Shown here one piece after another: positions 9,297 through 16,955 of a stretch of 16,955 nucleotides of DNA (within the stretch, counting starts at the first letter, position 1; each line of letters starts with the position of its first letter). The notes beneath the pieces were generated by a model. That model ran no database searches and was not told the origin of the DNA. It worked only from the letters and a program-made list of their open reading frames with translations. The position numbers and the translations under genes were made by a program. The DNA comes from Podila epigama (Eukaryota > Mortierellomycota > Mortierellomycetes > Mortierellales > Mortierellaceae): contig JAAAVE010000257.1 in NCBI GenBank assembly GCA_015679605.1, positions 1 through 16,955 of the forward strand, in the 5' to 3' direction.

Positions 9297-9508
9297 TGGA
9301 TCCACAGTGCTATCGGATGTACGTTCTGTTCAGGAAACAATAATAAAAATAGAAAAATAGAAGAAACGCGTCGCAAGAGAGAGACAGGGGGGTATGTGTA
9401 AGGGAGTGAGTGTCTGAGAGAAAAGATCCAGAACGCGTCCCAGTGGACGGCAATGTACCAATGTACCCATGAATAAAAACGGAGAAAGGCAAAATATGCG
9501 TCCCCTGG

Positions 9509-9544
9509 GACTATGTGCCGAACACAGACTATGCGCCGAACACT
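9509..9544. repeat. 18-bp tandem duplication
   Basis: Two adjacent copies, GACTATGTGCCGAACACA at 9509-9526 and GACTATGCGCCGAACACT at 9527-9544, differ at two positions. They lie in a gene-free stretch (9210-9655) that shows no coding sequence. Confidence 0.75.
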
Positions 9545-9655
9545 GCAGGGGTTCAGAATGATACCAGATGTGGTCAATGAATGCTAACAAACAAAGGTAG
9601 TGAGTGTGCATGGACATGTTGGAAGATACATCCAGCCTCGTATCAAAAAAAGTAA

Positions 9656-9960
9656 GAACTGGTTGGCAATTGCAGTGGAATGATCATATCCAGTGCAATG
9701 CTCTGGAACAGGCGGCCTCTTGCCATTTTGCATAGTGCTCCTTGCATCGTTGTCCCGTCTCAAAAAAAAAAAGACCCGTTCAAGTCAACACGTTGGAATT
9801 TGCATGAGACGACTTGACACAAAGTTGTTGCTGCTGAACGGGAAGAGGAACCACTTCCTAGACAGGGGAAAGAAACAAAATAGGAAAATAAAGGGGGGGA
9901 AAGGAATATGTGCATCTCTCCAAGGCTCATTTGGTTTTATGGTGACGACTTAATTCGCCG
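9656..9960 (-). repeat. Upstream module copy A (orphan, no gene attached)
   Basis: This segment is collinear with the regions upstream of the two paralogous secreted-protein genes. Shared landmarks are TTGCAGTGGAATGATCATATCC (9670-9691; up to 20 bases of this recur), a CTCTTGCC block, an ACACAA-rich block near 9820, and TTCCTAGACA at about 9855-9864. Unlike copies B and C, no leader or eight-cysteine coding sequence follows on its left, and the roughly 50 bp carrying the core promoter in the other copies is missing. I infer the remains of a third tandem unit whose gene was lost. Confidence 0.5.
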
Positions 9961-10100
9961 ATGCATAAAAAAAAAAGGGAGAAGAGGACTGGTATTCAAG
10001 TCTCTTACATATTATTGCATAGCAAAGCGAAGAAGAACAAAAAGATGTCGATGCAAAGGGAAGCGAAGCAAGACAAAAGACAGCGTATAGCACAACGTCG

Positions 10101-10144
10101 CAAAGCATAGTAAAGCATAGCATAGCAGAGCATAGCAAGCATAG
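10101..10144. repeat. AGCATAGC-type short tandem repeat
   Basis: About five degenerate 9-10 bp units built on GCATAGCA lie in the 3' region of the eight-cysteine gene at 10185. A weaker trace (TAGCAAAGCATGGCA, about 10871-10885) sits at the same place after the second paralogue, so the duplicated unit includes 3' sequence. Confidence 0.65.
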
Positions 10145-10184
10145 ATACGCATTATAATCTAGAAATAGATTCCCTAGATGGCAT

Positions 10185-10415
10185 CTATCCACAGCGGCAA
10201 GATGGACAGCATTCACCAGGAGGGTAATACATTTGTACATTGGCGCATTTTATGTAAAGGCAGTTGGACACTCCGCATGTCACGAGTTTGCAATTGGGTG
10301 GTCGGGACTTGGGATACTGGTCTTCGATAGGCACTGCGTAGACTGTTGTCAAGGCCAAGGTCAGAATAATGGCCACCAGCGACAAGGATTGGACGATACG
10401 CATGGAGAGACGCAT
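10185..10415 (-). CDS. Small secreted eight-cysteine protein, VWC-like (paralogue 1)
   Basis: 76 aa. Residues 1-27 form a signal peptide (cleavage likely at VYA|VP), followed by a short leader VPIEDQYPKS. The mature part has eight cysteines (42, 47, 52, 57, 69, 70, 73, 75), ending CCPSCRCG. The C-x4-C ... CC-x2-C-x-C order resembles a minimal von Willebrand factor type C (single-domain VWC) fold with four disulfides. That assignment rests on cysteine spacing only. The ATG at 10415 is used; a second in-frame Met at codon 5 is also possible. A minus-strand TTTTAAAA (about 10567-10574) lies roughly 150 bp upstream and a TG-rich leader follows. The leader-coding DNA is about 92% identical to that of the neighbour at 10912 (9 differences in 111 bases by eye), while the mature parts share little beyond the cysteines. 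Function unknown; extracellular peptide or effector-like role is a guess. Confidence 0.72.
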   Translation of the reverse strand: MRLSMRIVQSLSLVAIILTLALTTVYAVPIEDQYPKSRPPNCKLVTCGVSNCLYIKCANVQMYYPPGECCPSCRCG

Positions 10416-10560
10416 GTGAAGGAAGATGATGTATTTTTGCTTGTCTTCTTTGTGTGCTTATGTGCGTCAGTGTATATTTGTATTTATGTGAGTATGCGTG
10501 TGTGTGGTCAAGGTTGTGGATAGGGACCAAGAAAAGAATAAAAAAAAAAGGATGAGCGAA

Positions 10561-10760
10561 AGCCCTTTTAAAATCCAAAGGATGACGGTTGGTTGTACAA
10601 TGGCAGTGGGATGATCATGTCCGAGTGAAGTGCTCCAGGTGATCTCTTGCCGCCTGTATTGGGGACATGACGGAGAACACAAGGCTTTTGTTAGTGGAAT
10701 GAAGGGGGGAAAGGGAGGTGGGTGTCCACTTCTCCACATTTACATGGTTTTCAGGGAAGA
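10561..10760 (-). repeat. Upstream module copy B
   Basis: Promoter-side part of the duplicated unit feeding the gene at 10185. It has AGCCCTTTTAAAATCCAAAG (10561-10580, containing the TATA-like core), then TGGCAGTGGGATGATCATGT (10601-10620) and an ACACAAGGCTTTTGTTAG block. The same landmarks appear in order in copies A and C. Confidence 0.6.
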
Positions 10761-10911
10761 CTCTATGCCAATGTGAAAAAAAAGGAGAGGAGGTGGGCGC
10801 GAGAATTTCGGCGAGGCAGTGTGTGAAAGTCACTTTTTATTGTAGAGCAAACCGAAGAATAGAACAAAGTGTAGCAAAGCATGGCAGCGCAACAACGTCA
10901 AATTTTCCAGG

Positions 10912-11154
10912 CTATATCTTTTCGCAGCGGCAAATGGAACAGCAACCATCATAATTGGTATACGAACGGGGAATGGATCCAATGGGGCATAGAGTTCTAG
11001 ACAAGCAGCTTGCGCATCTCACAAGTCGGCAATCTATTTTGTGGGATTTTGGATACTGGTCTTCGATGGGCACTGCAGAGACTGTTGTCAAGGCCAAGGT
11101 CAGAATGATGGCCACCAGTGACAAGGATTGGATGCTACGCATGGAGAGACGCAT
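10912..11154 (-). CDS. Small secreted eight-cysteine protein, VWC-like (paralogue 2)
   Basis: 80 aa. The signal peptide (1-27, likely cleaved at VSA|VP) and leader VPIEDQYPKS match paralogue 1 at 34 of 37 residues. The mature region has eight cysteines (42, 47, 50, 56, 71, 72, 75, 77) with the same C-x4-C start and CC-x2-C-x-C end. Spacings between them differ (2, 5 and 14 residues against 4, 4 and 11), and almost all other residues have changed. It lacks the CCP of typical VWC. The upstream module (copy C) is homologous to that of paralogue 1, but its TATA-like core is altered to TTTATGAAAG (minus, about 11355-11364). The 5' UTR has long TG repeats (11197-11285). The pair arose by tandem duplication of a unit of roughly 0.75 kb. 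Confidence 0.72.
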   Translation of the reverse strand: MRLSMRSIQSLSLVAIILTLALTTVSAVPIEDQYPKSHKIDCRLVRCASCLSRTLCPIGSIPRSYTNYDGCCSICRCEKI

Positions 11155-11350
11155 GTGAAGGAAGATAATGCCTTTTAGTTTGTTTTTTTTATGTACTTGT
11201 GTGTGCGAGTGTGTGTGAGTGTGTATATTGTAATGTGCTTGTGTGTGTGCGAGTGTGAATATTTTATATGTGTATGTGTGTGTTTACAGAATGTGCGAAT
11301 GTATGTATGGTCAGGGCTGTGGATTGGGATCAAGAAAAGAGTGACAAAGA

Positions 11351-11660
11351 AGCCCTTTCATAAACCAAAGGATGATGGTTCTCCATGGCAGTGGAAAGAT
11401 CATCATATCCAATATCTGCATCAGATCAGGTGACCTCGCACCATTTGCGCATTGAGCTTTCTTTCTGATATCCACTGTGATGCGATGCGATGAGGAACAT
11501 GACGAAGGGCAAGAGATAACTCGACACAAGGCCATTGTTTCTGCCTTATGGAGATGAGACTAACTATCTTCCTAGACAAAGGGAATGGGCGAAATAAACA
11601 AATTTGTAAAATGAAAGGAGCAGGAAAGGGGTTGGGAGAAAGAGAGGGGAGCGATTGTAG
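11351..11660 (-). repeat. Upstream module copy C
   Basis: Promoter-side part of the unit feeding the gene at 10912. Landmarks are AGCCCTTTCATAAACCAAAG (11351-11370), TGGCAGTGGAAAGATCATCA (11386-11405), an ACACAAGGCCATTGTTT block near 11525, and CTTCCTAGACA at about 11568-11578. The last is shared with copy A and weak or absent in copy B. Confidence 0.6.
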
Positions 11661-12378
11661 ATTTATCTTTATCGCATCTCGGACGGATTTTTTTAAGACA
11701 AAAGAAGGTTGTTGTTACACTGTGGTCCACTTTGTCCGAGGTGTGTCGCCATTCAAACACGCCCAATAACACCACTCACTCCACGCTGCACCCTTGGAGT
11801 GAGCAGTGAGATCGACATATGTCACTCACCGTCAACGAATGTCCGTCTGTCTGTCTGTCTGTCTGTCCGCCTGCCTGCCTTGTCAACTTTTGCTGTCCTG
11901 CTGCTGTCCTGCTGCTGGCCAAAGGAATTAATTATCTCTTTGATCGGTATCAATCCAATCCAATCCAATCCATCTCTGTAGACATAATCCATCTTTCGGT
12001 CCCTATTTTTTTTTTTGTTGTTGTTGTTGTTGTTGCTCTGTCGCTCACTTGCCATGGACTGACTTTGCCTCTCGTCAAAATGAACTATGGTTCACCAACA
12101 CCCTTGTCACTATCCATCATCGCATCTGTGGCCACATCATTCCTCGCCATCGCCAGTCCAACTCGATATAAAATGGACATCTTTCTCTTCTTTTCCTTTC
12201 CTTCTCCAATTCACTTCTCACACTCGCTCATCCACTGTAACGACAGCAGCATCGCATATAGTCGCCCACGTTCATTCACAAACAAATAGCATCATCTCAA
12301 CCACACCTTCAAGAAAGCATCCGCCGTCTACTCATACTATTTACATACCCTCCACTCATACCACTATACACATAAAAA
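11661..12378 (+). promoter_or_regulatory. Upstream region of homocitrate synthase
   Basis: It holds a 9-bp inverted repeat (CTCACTCCA 11775-11783, TGGAGTGAG 11795-11803), a (TGTC)n/(TGCC)n microsatellite (11841-11880), (ATCCA)n (11946-11972) and (TTG)n (12015-12035). A TATAAAA box at 12167-12173 lies 212 bp before the ATG and is followed by a strongly CT-rich leader. I see no TGACTCA general-control site. Confidence 0.6.
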
Positions 12379-14180
12379 ATGCCACCACACGCCCCCATCG
12401 CCAATGTCTCAACATCTCCCTACGCTCCCAAATATACCGACTCTCTCTCTCGCCTCACGAATTGGTCCATCATCGAGTCAACCCTGCGTGAGGGAGAACA
12501 GTTTGCCAACGCCTTCTTTGACACGGCCAAGAAGATTGAGATTGCCAAGGCCCTTGATGATTTTGGTGTCGAATACATTGAACTGACCTCGCCTGCAGCT
12601 TCGGAGCAGTCCAGACTTGACTGTGTAGCCATCGCCAACCTAGGCTTGAAGGCCAAGATCCTGACCCACGTTCGTTGCCACATGGACGATGCTCGCATTG
12701 CATGCGAGACAGGTGTCGATGGTCTTGATGTTGTCATCGGTACCAGGTAAATTTTCATGGATTTTTTTTTCTTGACTTTACCTTTATTCATCCTTAACTG
12801 TCTCCAGTTGCCTCCGAGTCTTTTTTAAACTTGCTTTTTCTCTCTTTGTATAATCCTAAACGAAATCTCTTCTCTCTAAACGTTTATCGTCCGATAGCTC
12901 GTATCTCCGCGAGTTCAGCCATGGCAAGGATATGGAGCGCATTATCAAGGATGCTACCGAGGTGATTAACTATGTCAAGTCCAAGGGTCTCGAGGTTCGA
13001 TTCTCGTCCGAGGATTCTTTCCGCTCAGATCTGGTGGATCTGTTGAACCTGTACAAGGCAGTTGACCAGCTTGGTGTCAACCGTGTGGGTATTGCTGACA
13101 CTGTTGGATGCGCCAACCCACGCCAAGTCTATGATTTGGTCAAGACCCTTCGTAGTGTGCTCAAGCCTACCACGGACATTGAATGTCATTTCCACAACGG
13201 TAAGGGAATGAGCTGTGTTTTTTTCTTGTTTCCCCCTTTCATGAGCACAGTCAAGTCAGCCTGCATACAACGCCCAAACATGCATAACCGATGGATGGAT
13301 GGATGGATGGATTGGATAGACGCACGATCCATGATTTCAGCAGTCACACTGATGATCAATTGGATATGGATTTTGTGACTTGCCTGATTGTCTCCTTTAA
13401 TTTTATTACCCCACACATGTGTTTGCTCCATCCTTAATTTTTTTTTTTTTGGACAACACTCAAAGATACTACTCATCGACACTCATAGAAAGTCATTGAC
13501 ACTCATCTATTCTCACTCACTCATACTCAAACTCACACTATCTTTATCTCATATGTATTTTAGATACTGGCTGTGCTACTGCCAACGCTTATGCAGCTCT
13601 GGAAGCCGGTGCTACCCACATCGACACGTCAGTGCTCGGTATCGGTGAGCGCAATGGTATCACGCCCATTGGCAACCTGATTGCACGCATGTTCACAGTG
13701 GACCCTGACTATGTTGCCAACAAGTACAAGCTCCACAAGCTGCGCGATCTTGAGAACTTGATTGCAGATGCAGTCGAAATTCAGGTGCCCTTCAACAACT
13801 GCATCACTGGCTACTGTGCCTTCACCCACAAGGCCGGTATCCACGCCAAGGCCATCCTCAACAACCCAGCGACATATGAGATCCTCAAGCCCGAGGTGTT
13901 TGGTATGACGCGGTATGTCTCGATTGGACACCGTTTGACAGGCTGGAACGCGGTCAAGAACAGAGCTGAGCAGTTGGGCCTGGCGTTGTCAGATGATGAT
14001 CTCAAGGCCATTACCGGCAAGATCAAGAAGTTGGCTGATATCAAGAACCAGTCAATGGAGGATGTTGATGGTCTGTTGAGGAACTTTCATGCGTACAAGG
14101 TTGCAGGCAATCACTCGGCTATTGAGCAGCTCTTGGTCTTGCCAGAGGAGGTAGCCACGCCGGAGGTTGCTGCCCACTAA
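12379..14180 (+). CDS. LYS20: Homocitrate synthase (lysine biosynthesis, alpha-aminoadipate pathway)
   Basis: Exons 12379-12746, 12898-13199 and 13564-14180 join to 428 aa, the usual length for fungal Lys20/Lys21. The enzyme condenses acetyl-CoA with 2-oxoglutarate to homocitrate, the first committed step of fungal lysine synthesis. Visible motifs are [16 protein letters not shown] at 33-48 (active-site Arg37 and Glu38), [27 protein letters not shown] with metal-binding His220 and His222, and [15 protein letters not shown]. The C-terminal region contains [15 protein letters not shown]. The DmpG/HMGL-type TIM barrel is followed by the family's C-terminal domain, complete to the stop. Introns 12747-12897 (after base 2 of codon 123) and 13200-13563 (after base 1 of codon 224) have GT-AG ends. 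The second, 364 bp, contains GATG microsatellite and CT/CA-rich sequence. Known members are feedback-inhibited by lysine; the N-terminus shows no clear mitochondrial presequence. Confidence 0.95.
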
Positions 14181-14633
14181 GAAAAAAAAAGATTTACCTT
14201 TTCATTACTTTGTATCTCATCCAGTCAGCCATCATTGCATGTCATTTCATAACCCTCTCTTACGCACACACACACACACACTCACTCACTCACACTATAA
14301 ATATCCGATGTACTTTATAAAAGAGAATTTTTGACCCACAATTGAAAAGATAAGGTCTTGTATGGTGGTTAGATTTTATTTTATTTTATTTTATTTTTTT
14401 TTTTTTTTGCACAGCCTTGTTCTTGTCCTTGGTCAGTCATATTCTTAGTCTTATTCATGTTCATGGTGTTGTTCTCAAACCTTGTTCTTCTGATCCTTGG
14501 ACACTCATCAAACAATAAAAAAAATGACAATAGATTGAGAAAACAATGTATGTATTTTGGTGTCTACCTCAGTTGTTTGAGAACGTAAAGAGTATGTAAA
14601 ATAAAGAGATGCTTGTATTTTAAACCCCCCCTT
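14181..14633. other. Convergent 3' spacer between homocitrate synthase and ribophorin I
   Basis: Contains (CA)n with CTCA repeats (14263-14294), (ATTTT)n ending in a long T run (about 14376-14408), and a perfect 10-bp inverted repeat (GTTCTCAAAC 14471-14480, GTTTGAGAAC 14575-14584). A/T-rich polyadenylation-like signals lie on both strands. No gene is visible. Confidence 0.65.
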
Positions 14634-16764
14634 TCAAAGATTCTTCTTGATGGCCGATCCACCAATCGTAAAGTCCAGTCTAGAGGCAACGATGGAGGTG
14701 GCATAGACAGCCATGAGCATGACAGCAGCAGCCAAGGGCTTGGTCAGGTAGCTGGTGTTGGAGTACTCATATTCAATCAACATGTCCTGTGCATGTTCCT
14801 CGATCAAATTGTGCGCCTGGATCGTCACTGTCAATCGTCCAGCACTGTCCATGTAAGTCTTGGTCGTTGAATGTTCCACTGACTCGACCTCAAATGGCAC
14901 ATAAACCTTGACGTTTCTGTATATTTTACAAGTGAGAAAAAAAAATTGCATTTTGACTGTCAGTTTTTTCGTTTTTCTTTTTCTTTTCATTGTATGCCGA
15001 GTAGTGCATTCTCCATTTCGTGCCTTGTACACAAGGATTCACCAAACAGACAAACATAAAACAAGAGAGAGAGAGAGAAACATACCGGGATCCTTCAGGG
15101 AGGACAACACGGATCTCGACATGATCATAATAAGTATCCTTCATAGGCGAGTACACAGGGACTTTGAGGATATACTTTTCAGAAGCAGAGGCAACCTTGT
15201 GCACATAGGTGTCCAGAGGAGTGTTGTAGCCCAGGTACCAGGTAGTGTTCCAGCCACCAAAGATTGGGAAACGAGGCTTCAACTGCAATTGGACATGATC
15301 GGGTTGGTGTACAATGGCCGAGGTTGAGATGTTGCCAATTTCATCACGGTAGTAGATTTCGCTGGCCAACTTTGGGATCTTGACTGCAAAGCCCAAGACA
15401 GCGTTACCATCACGAACAGTCGTCGGGTTACGCTGATAATCAATCCGACTGAACTGGCCCTTCAAGCTGTTACATGTAAATGTTTATATTAACGTGTGTG
15501 AGTATGTGTTTGGCTAATACTATTACATGGATCTATGTAGATCGTTTTGATTATGATAATAATAATAACAGCAGAAAATAAGACAAGAAAGAAAATAAAA
15601 CTTACGTGGCGCCACTGTTGACAAAGTTATAGTGTTCTTCAACAGCCAAGTTGCTGCCCCAATGCGAAACCTCAATATCACGACGGAGATGGCGTACATG
15701 TAAAATGGCACCAGTCAACTGATATTGCAACTCAAAGATACCGTGCTGCAATGCCTGGACGTCGTTGTAGGGACCAAGAATGACTTGGTTGTTCTTGATG
15801 ACCACATCTACTTCCTCGGGCGAGTGAAGGACATCCAGATTGTTGTTGGGAGTGCTATTTCATATAGAGGACAATGGAAAAAAATAAAAATACGATATTG
15901 AGAATGAATGATGAGTATAAAATGTCCCTGTTATTTTTTGTTGTGTCGTTCTTGATCAAAATTCTCTCTTGTGTCGAATGCCTTACATGACGGTTGTCTT
16001 TTGCTTGGTGCTAGGGTAGGCAGTGAGGGCATATGGGTTGCCAAAGTAGAGGAGCTTTTGTTTCTCTGCTTGGCCAACATGGGTTGGGAATGGGCGGACG
16101 AGATCGGAGAGCGAGGACTTGATTGTGATCTGCATCTTTTGGCCAGGCGTGAGGGGCGTTGTAAACTTGACCTTGTAATATTGGAACGCGCTAATGACAA
16201 GGAGTGTCGAGAAGGAAGTGAGTAAAATAGTATAGTGCAACGCTACTCACTCACTTGCTATGTGCAACATGCAGCTCATAAAGAGTGAACAAAGAAATAG
16301 CAAAAAAAGTAAGCGGCTTACCTGTCCTGGTAATGGTCATCCTTGATCATCTCCAAAGGCTCCTTGGTCTTTCTGTCCTCAGCCGAGATATGGGCGAGAT
16401 GAGGGATGTAGATCTGATCCACTGGAAAGTAGTACTCTGTGATGTTCTCCTCTGCAATGTTCTGGATAGCTGCTGAGGTGATCTCGCGGACGAGAGGGCG
16501 GGACAGGTCGAGGGTGCGGAGCAGGTTGGTGATCTTCAAGGTCTGAGGCACTGTGGTGACATCATCCTCTGACCATGACTCGAATGGTTCTTCAGCCTCG
16601 CCTCCTTCCATGAGAGGGACAGAGTCATAATCAGCAAACTCGCTCTGGGCAGCAAATGCCTCGAAGGCAGCAGCCTCCTCTGAGGAAGAGAATGCGCTGA
16701 CCTTACCGGCGACCAGGAATGTTGCCACAAAGACCAGCAATGCCTGGCTTTTGATGAATCGCAT
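14634..16764 (-). CDS. OST1: Ribophorin I / OST1, subunit of the oligosaccharyltransferase complex
   Basis: Five exons on the minus strand: 16764-16322, 16190-15987, 15854-15606, 15466-15086 and 14916-14634. All junctions are GT-AG and split a codon after its second base; total 519 aa. Residues 1-24 are a signal peptide (to VSA). The conserved luminal domain starts near 75 with LKITNLLRTLDLSRPLVRE. Family hallmarks YYRDEIGNIST (about 337-347) and PRFPIFGGW (about 363-371) follow. A single membrane helix lies at about 486-505 with a 13-residue tail ending KKNL, which fits the KKxx ER-retrieval form. OST1 is a non-catalytic subunit that presents substrates for N-glycosylation in the ER. The short tail is as in yeast, not the long tail of animal ribophorin I. 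Residues 25-74 form an acidic insert (14 Asp/Glu, no Lys/Arg) before the conserved domain, which I do not recall from yeast or human proteins. Confidence 0.92.
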
Positions 16765-16955
16765 CTTTTTATGTCTTGATGTCTGAGGTTGTTCGTCTGT
16801 GGAGTTGTCGTCTGAAGGTGAGCTCTTGTCGTGGCTCTTGGTTTTTTTATTCCTTCCTTTCTCTTCCTCTCCTGATTTCTATTGATGGAGAGTGCGCGTA
16901 GGTGATGGATGGATGGATAGATGGATAGATGACAACGAGAGATGATGATGAGAAA
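16765..16955 (-). promoter_or_regulatory. Upstream region of ribophorin I (cut by window end)
   Basis: No canonical TATA box is seen. There is an AATAAAAAAAC stretch on the minus strand (about 16842-16852) and a GATG/GATA tetranucleotide microsatellite at about 16903-16930. A TATA-less promoter would suit a housekeeping gene, in contrast to the four TATA-containing promoters elsewhere in the window. Confidence 0.45.

Noticed and set aside
8933-9577. Longer minus-strand frames of 204 and 214 aa covering the secreted-protein promoter
   Set aside because: They read through the TATA box, purine tracts and the probable 5'-UTR intron. The 81-aa frame starting at 8936 with a clean signal peptide is far better supported.
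11761-11830. A Gcn4/CPC1 general-control site near homocitrate synthase
   Set aside because: Only GAGTGAG and CACTCAC repeats are present; there is no TGACTCA.
11841-11880. Possible CRISPR-like array in the TGTC repeats
   Set aside because: It is a simple tetranucleotide microsatellite with no spacers, in a eukaryotic genome.
12985-13005. A tRNA B-box-like sequence, GGTTCGATTCT
   Set aside because: It lies within exon 2 of homocitrate synthase and encodes the conserved EVRFSSED stretch. No cloverleaf or A-box is found around it.
12379-14180. Bacterial NifV or isopropylmalate synthase as the identity of the lysine gene
   Set aside because: The sequence keeps fungal Lys20/21 signatures ([21 protein letters not shown], length 428 aa), has spliceosomal introns and lacks the long C-terminal regulatory domain of isopropylmalate synthase.

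Overview
The window is nuclear DNA of a filamentous fungus. It carries spliceosomal genes with GT-AG introns (127-364 bp), CT-rich 5' leaders and abundant microsatellites. It also has a siderophore-type MFS transporter, a fungal ENA-like P-type ATPase, the homocitrate synthase of the alpha-aminoadipate lysine pathway, and the OST subunit ribophorin I. The style of the introns and repeats reminds me of Mortierella-type early-diverging fungi, but that placement is an impression and not proven by the sequence.

Layout, left to right. (1) 1-926 is the promoter of a siderophore-iron transporter, with three sites resembling the iron-GATA-repressor consensus and a TATA box. The transporter itself is 927-2953 (+), three exons, 570 aa. 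(2) 2954-4568 is a long spacer. It holds a pair of imperfect inverted arms about 0.9 kb apart (possible decayed mobile element), a possible minus-strand terminal exon, and a duplicated 40-bp dyad element before the next TATA box. (3) 4569-7869 (+) is a P-type cation ATPase, three exons. It is intact except for a single-base deletion at about 5298 that breaks the frame between the TGES and DKTGT motifs. (4) 7870-12378 holds three small secreted cysteine-rich proteins, all on the minus strand. One has six cysteines (8691-8936). Two are tandem paralogues (10185-10415 and 10912-11154) with near-identical leaders and strongly diverged eight-cysteine mature parts. Their upstream module occurs three times; the leftmost copy has no matching coding sequence. 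(5) 12379-14180 (+) is homocitrate synthase, three exons, 428 aa. (6) 14634-16764 (-) is ribophorin I/OST1, five exons, 519 aa, convergent with homocitrate synthase.

The four large genes are metabolic or housekeeping functions (iron uptake, alkali-cation homeostasis, lysine synthesis, N-glycosylation) and form no obvious pathway together. The accessory part is the roughly 2.7-kb minus-strand cluster of small secreted proteins. Its duplication pattern (conserved leader and promoter, variable mature part) is the most unusual feature here. All exon junctions were derived by eye from splice signals, reading frame and family conservation; no alignment or transcript data were available.
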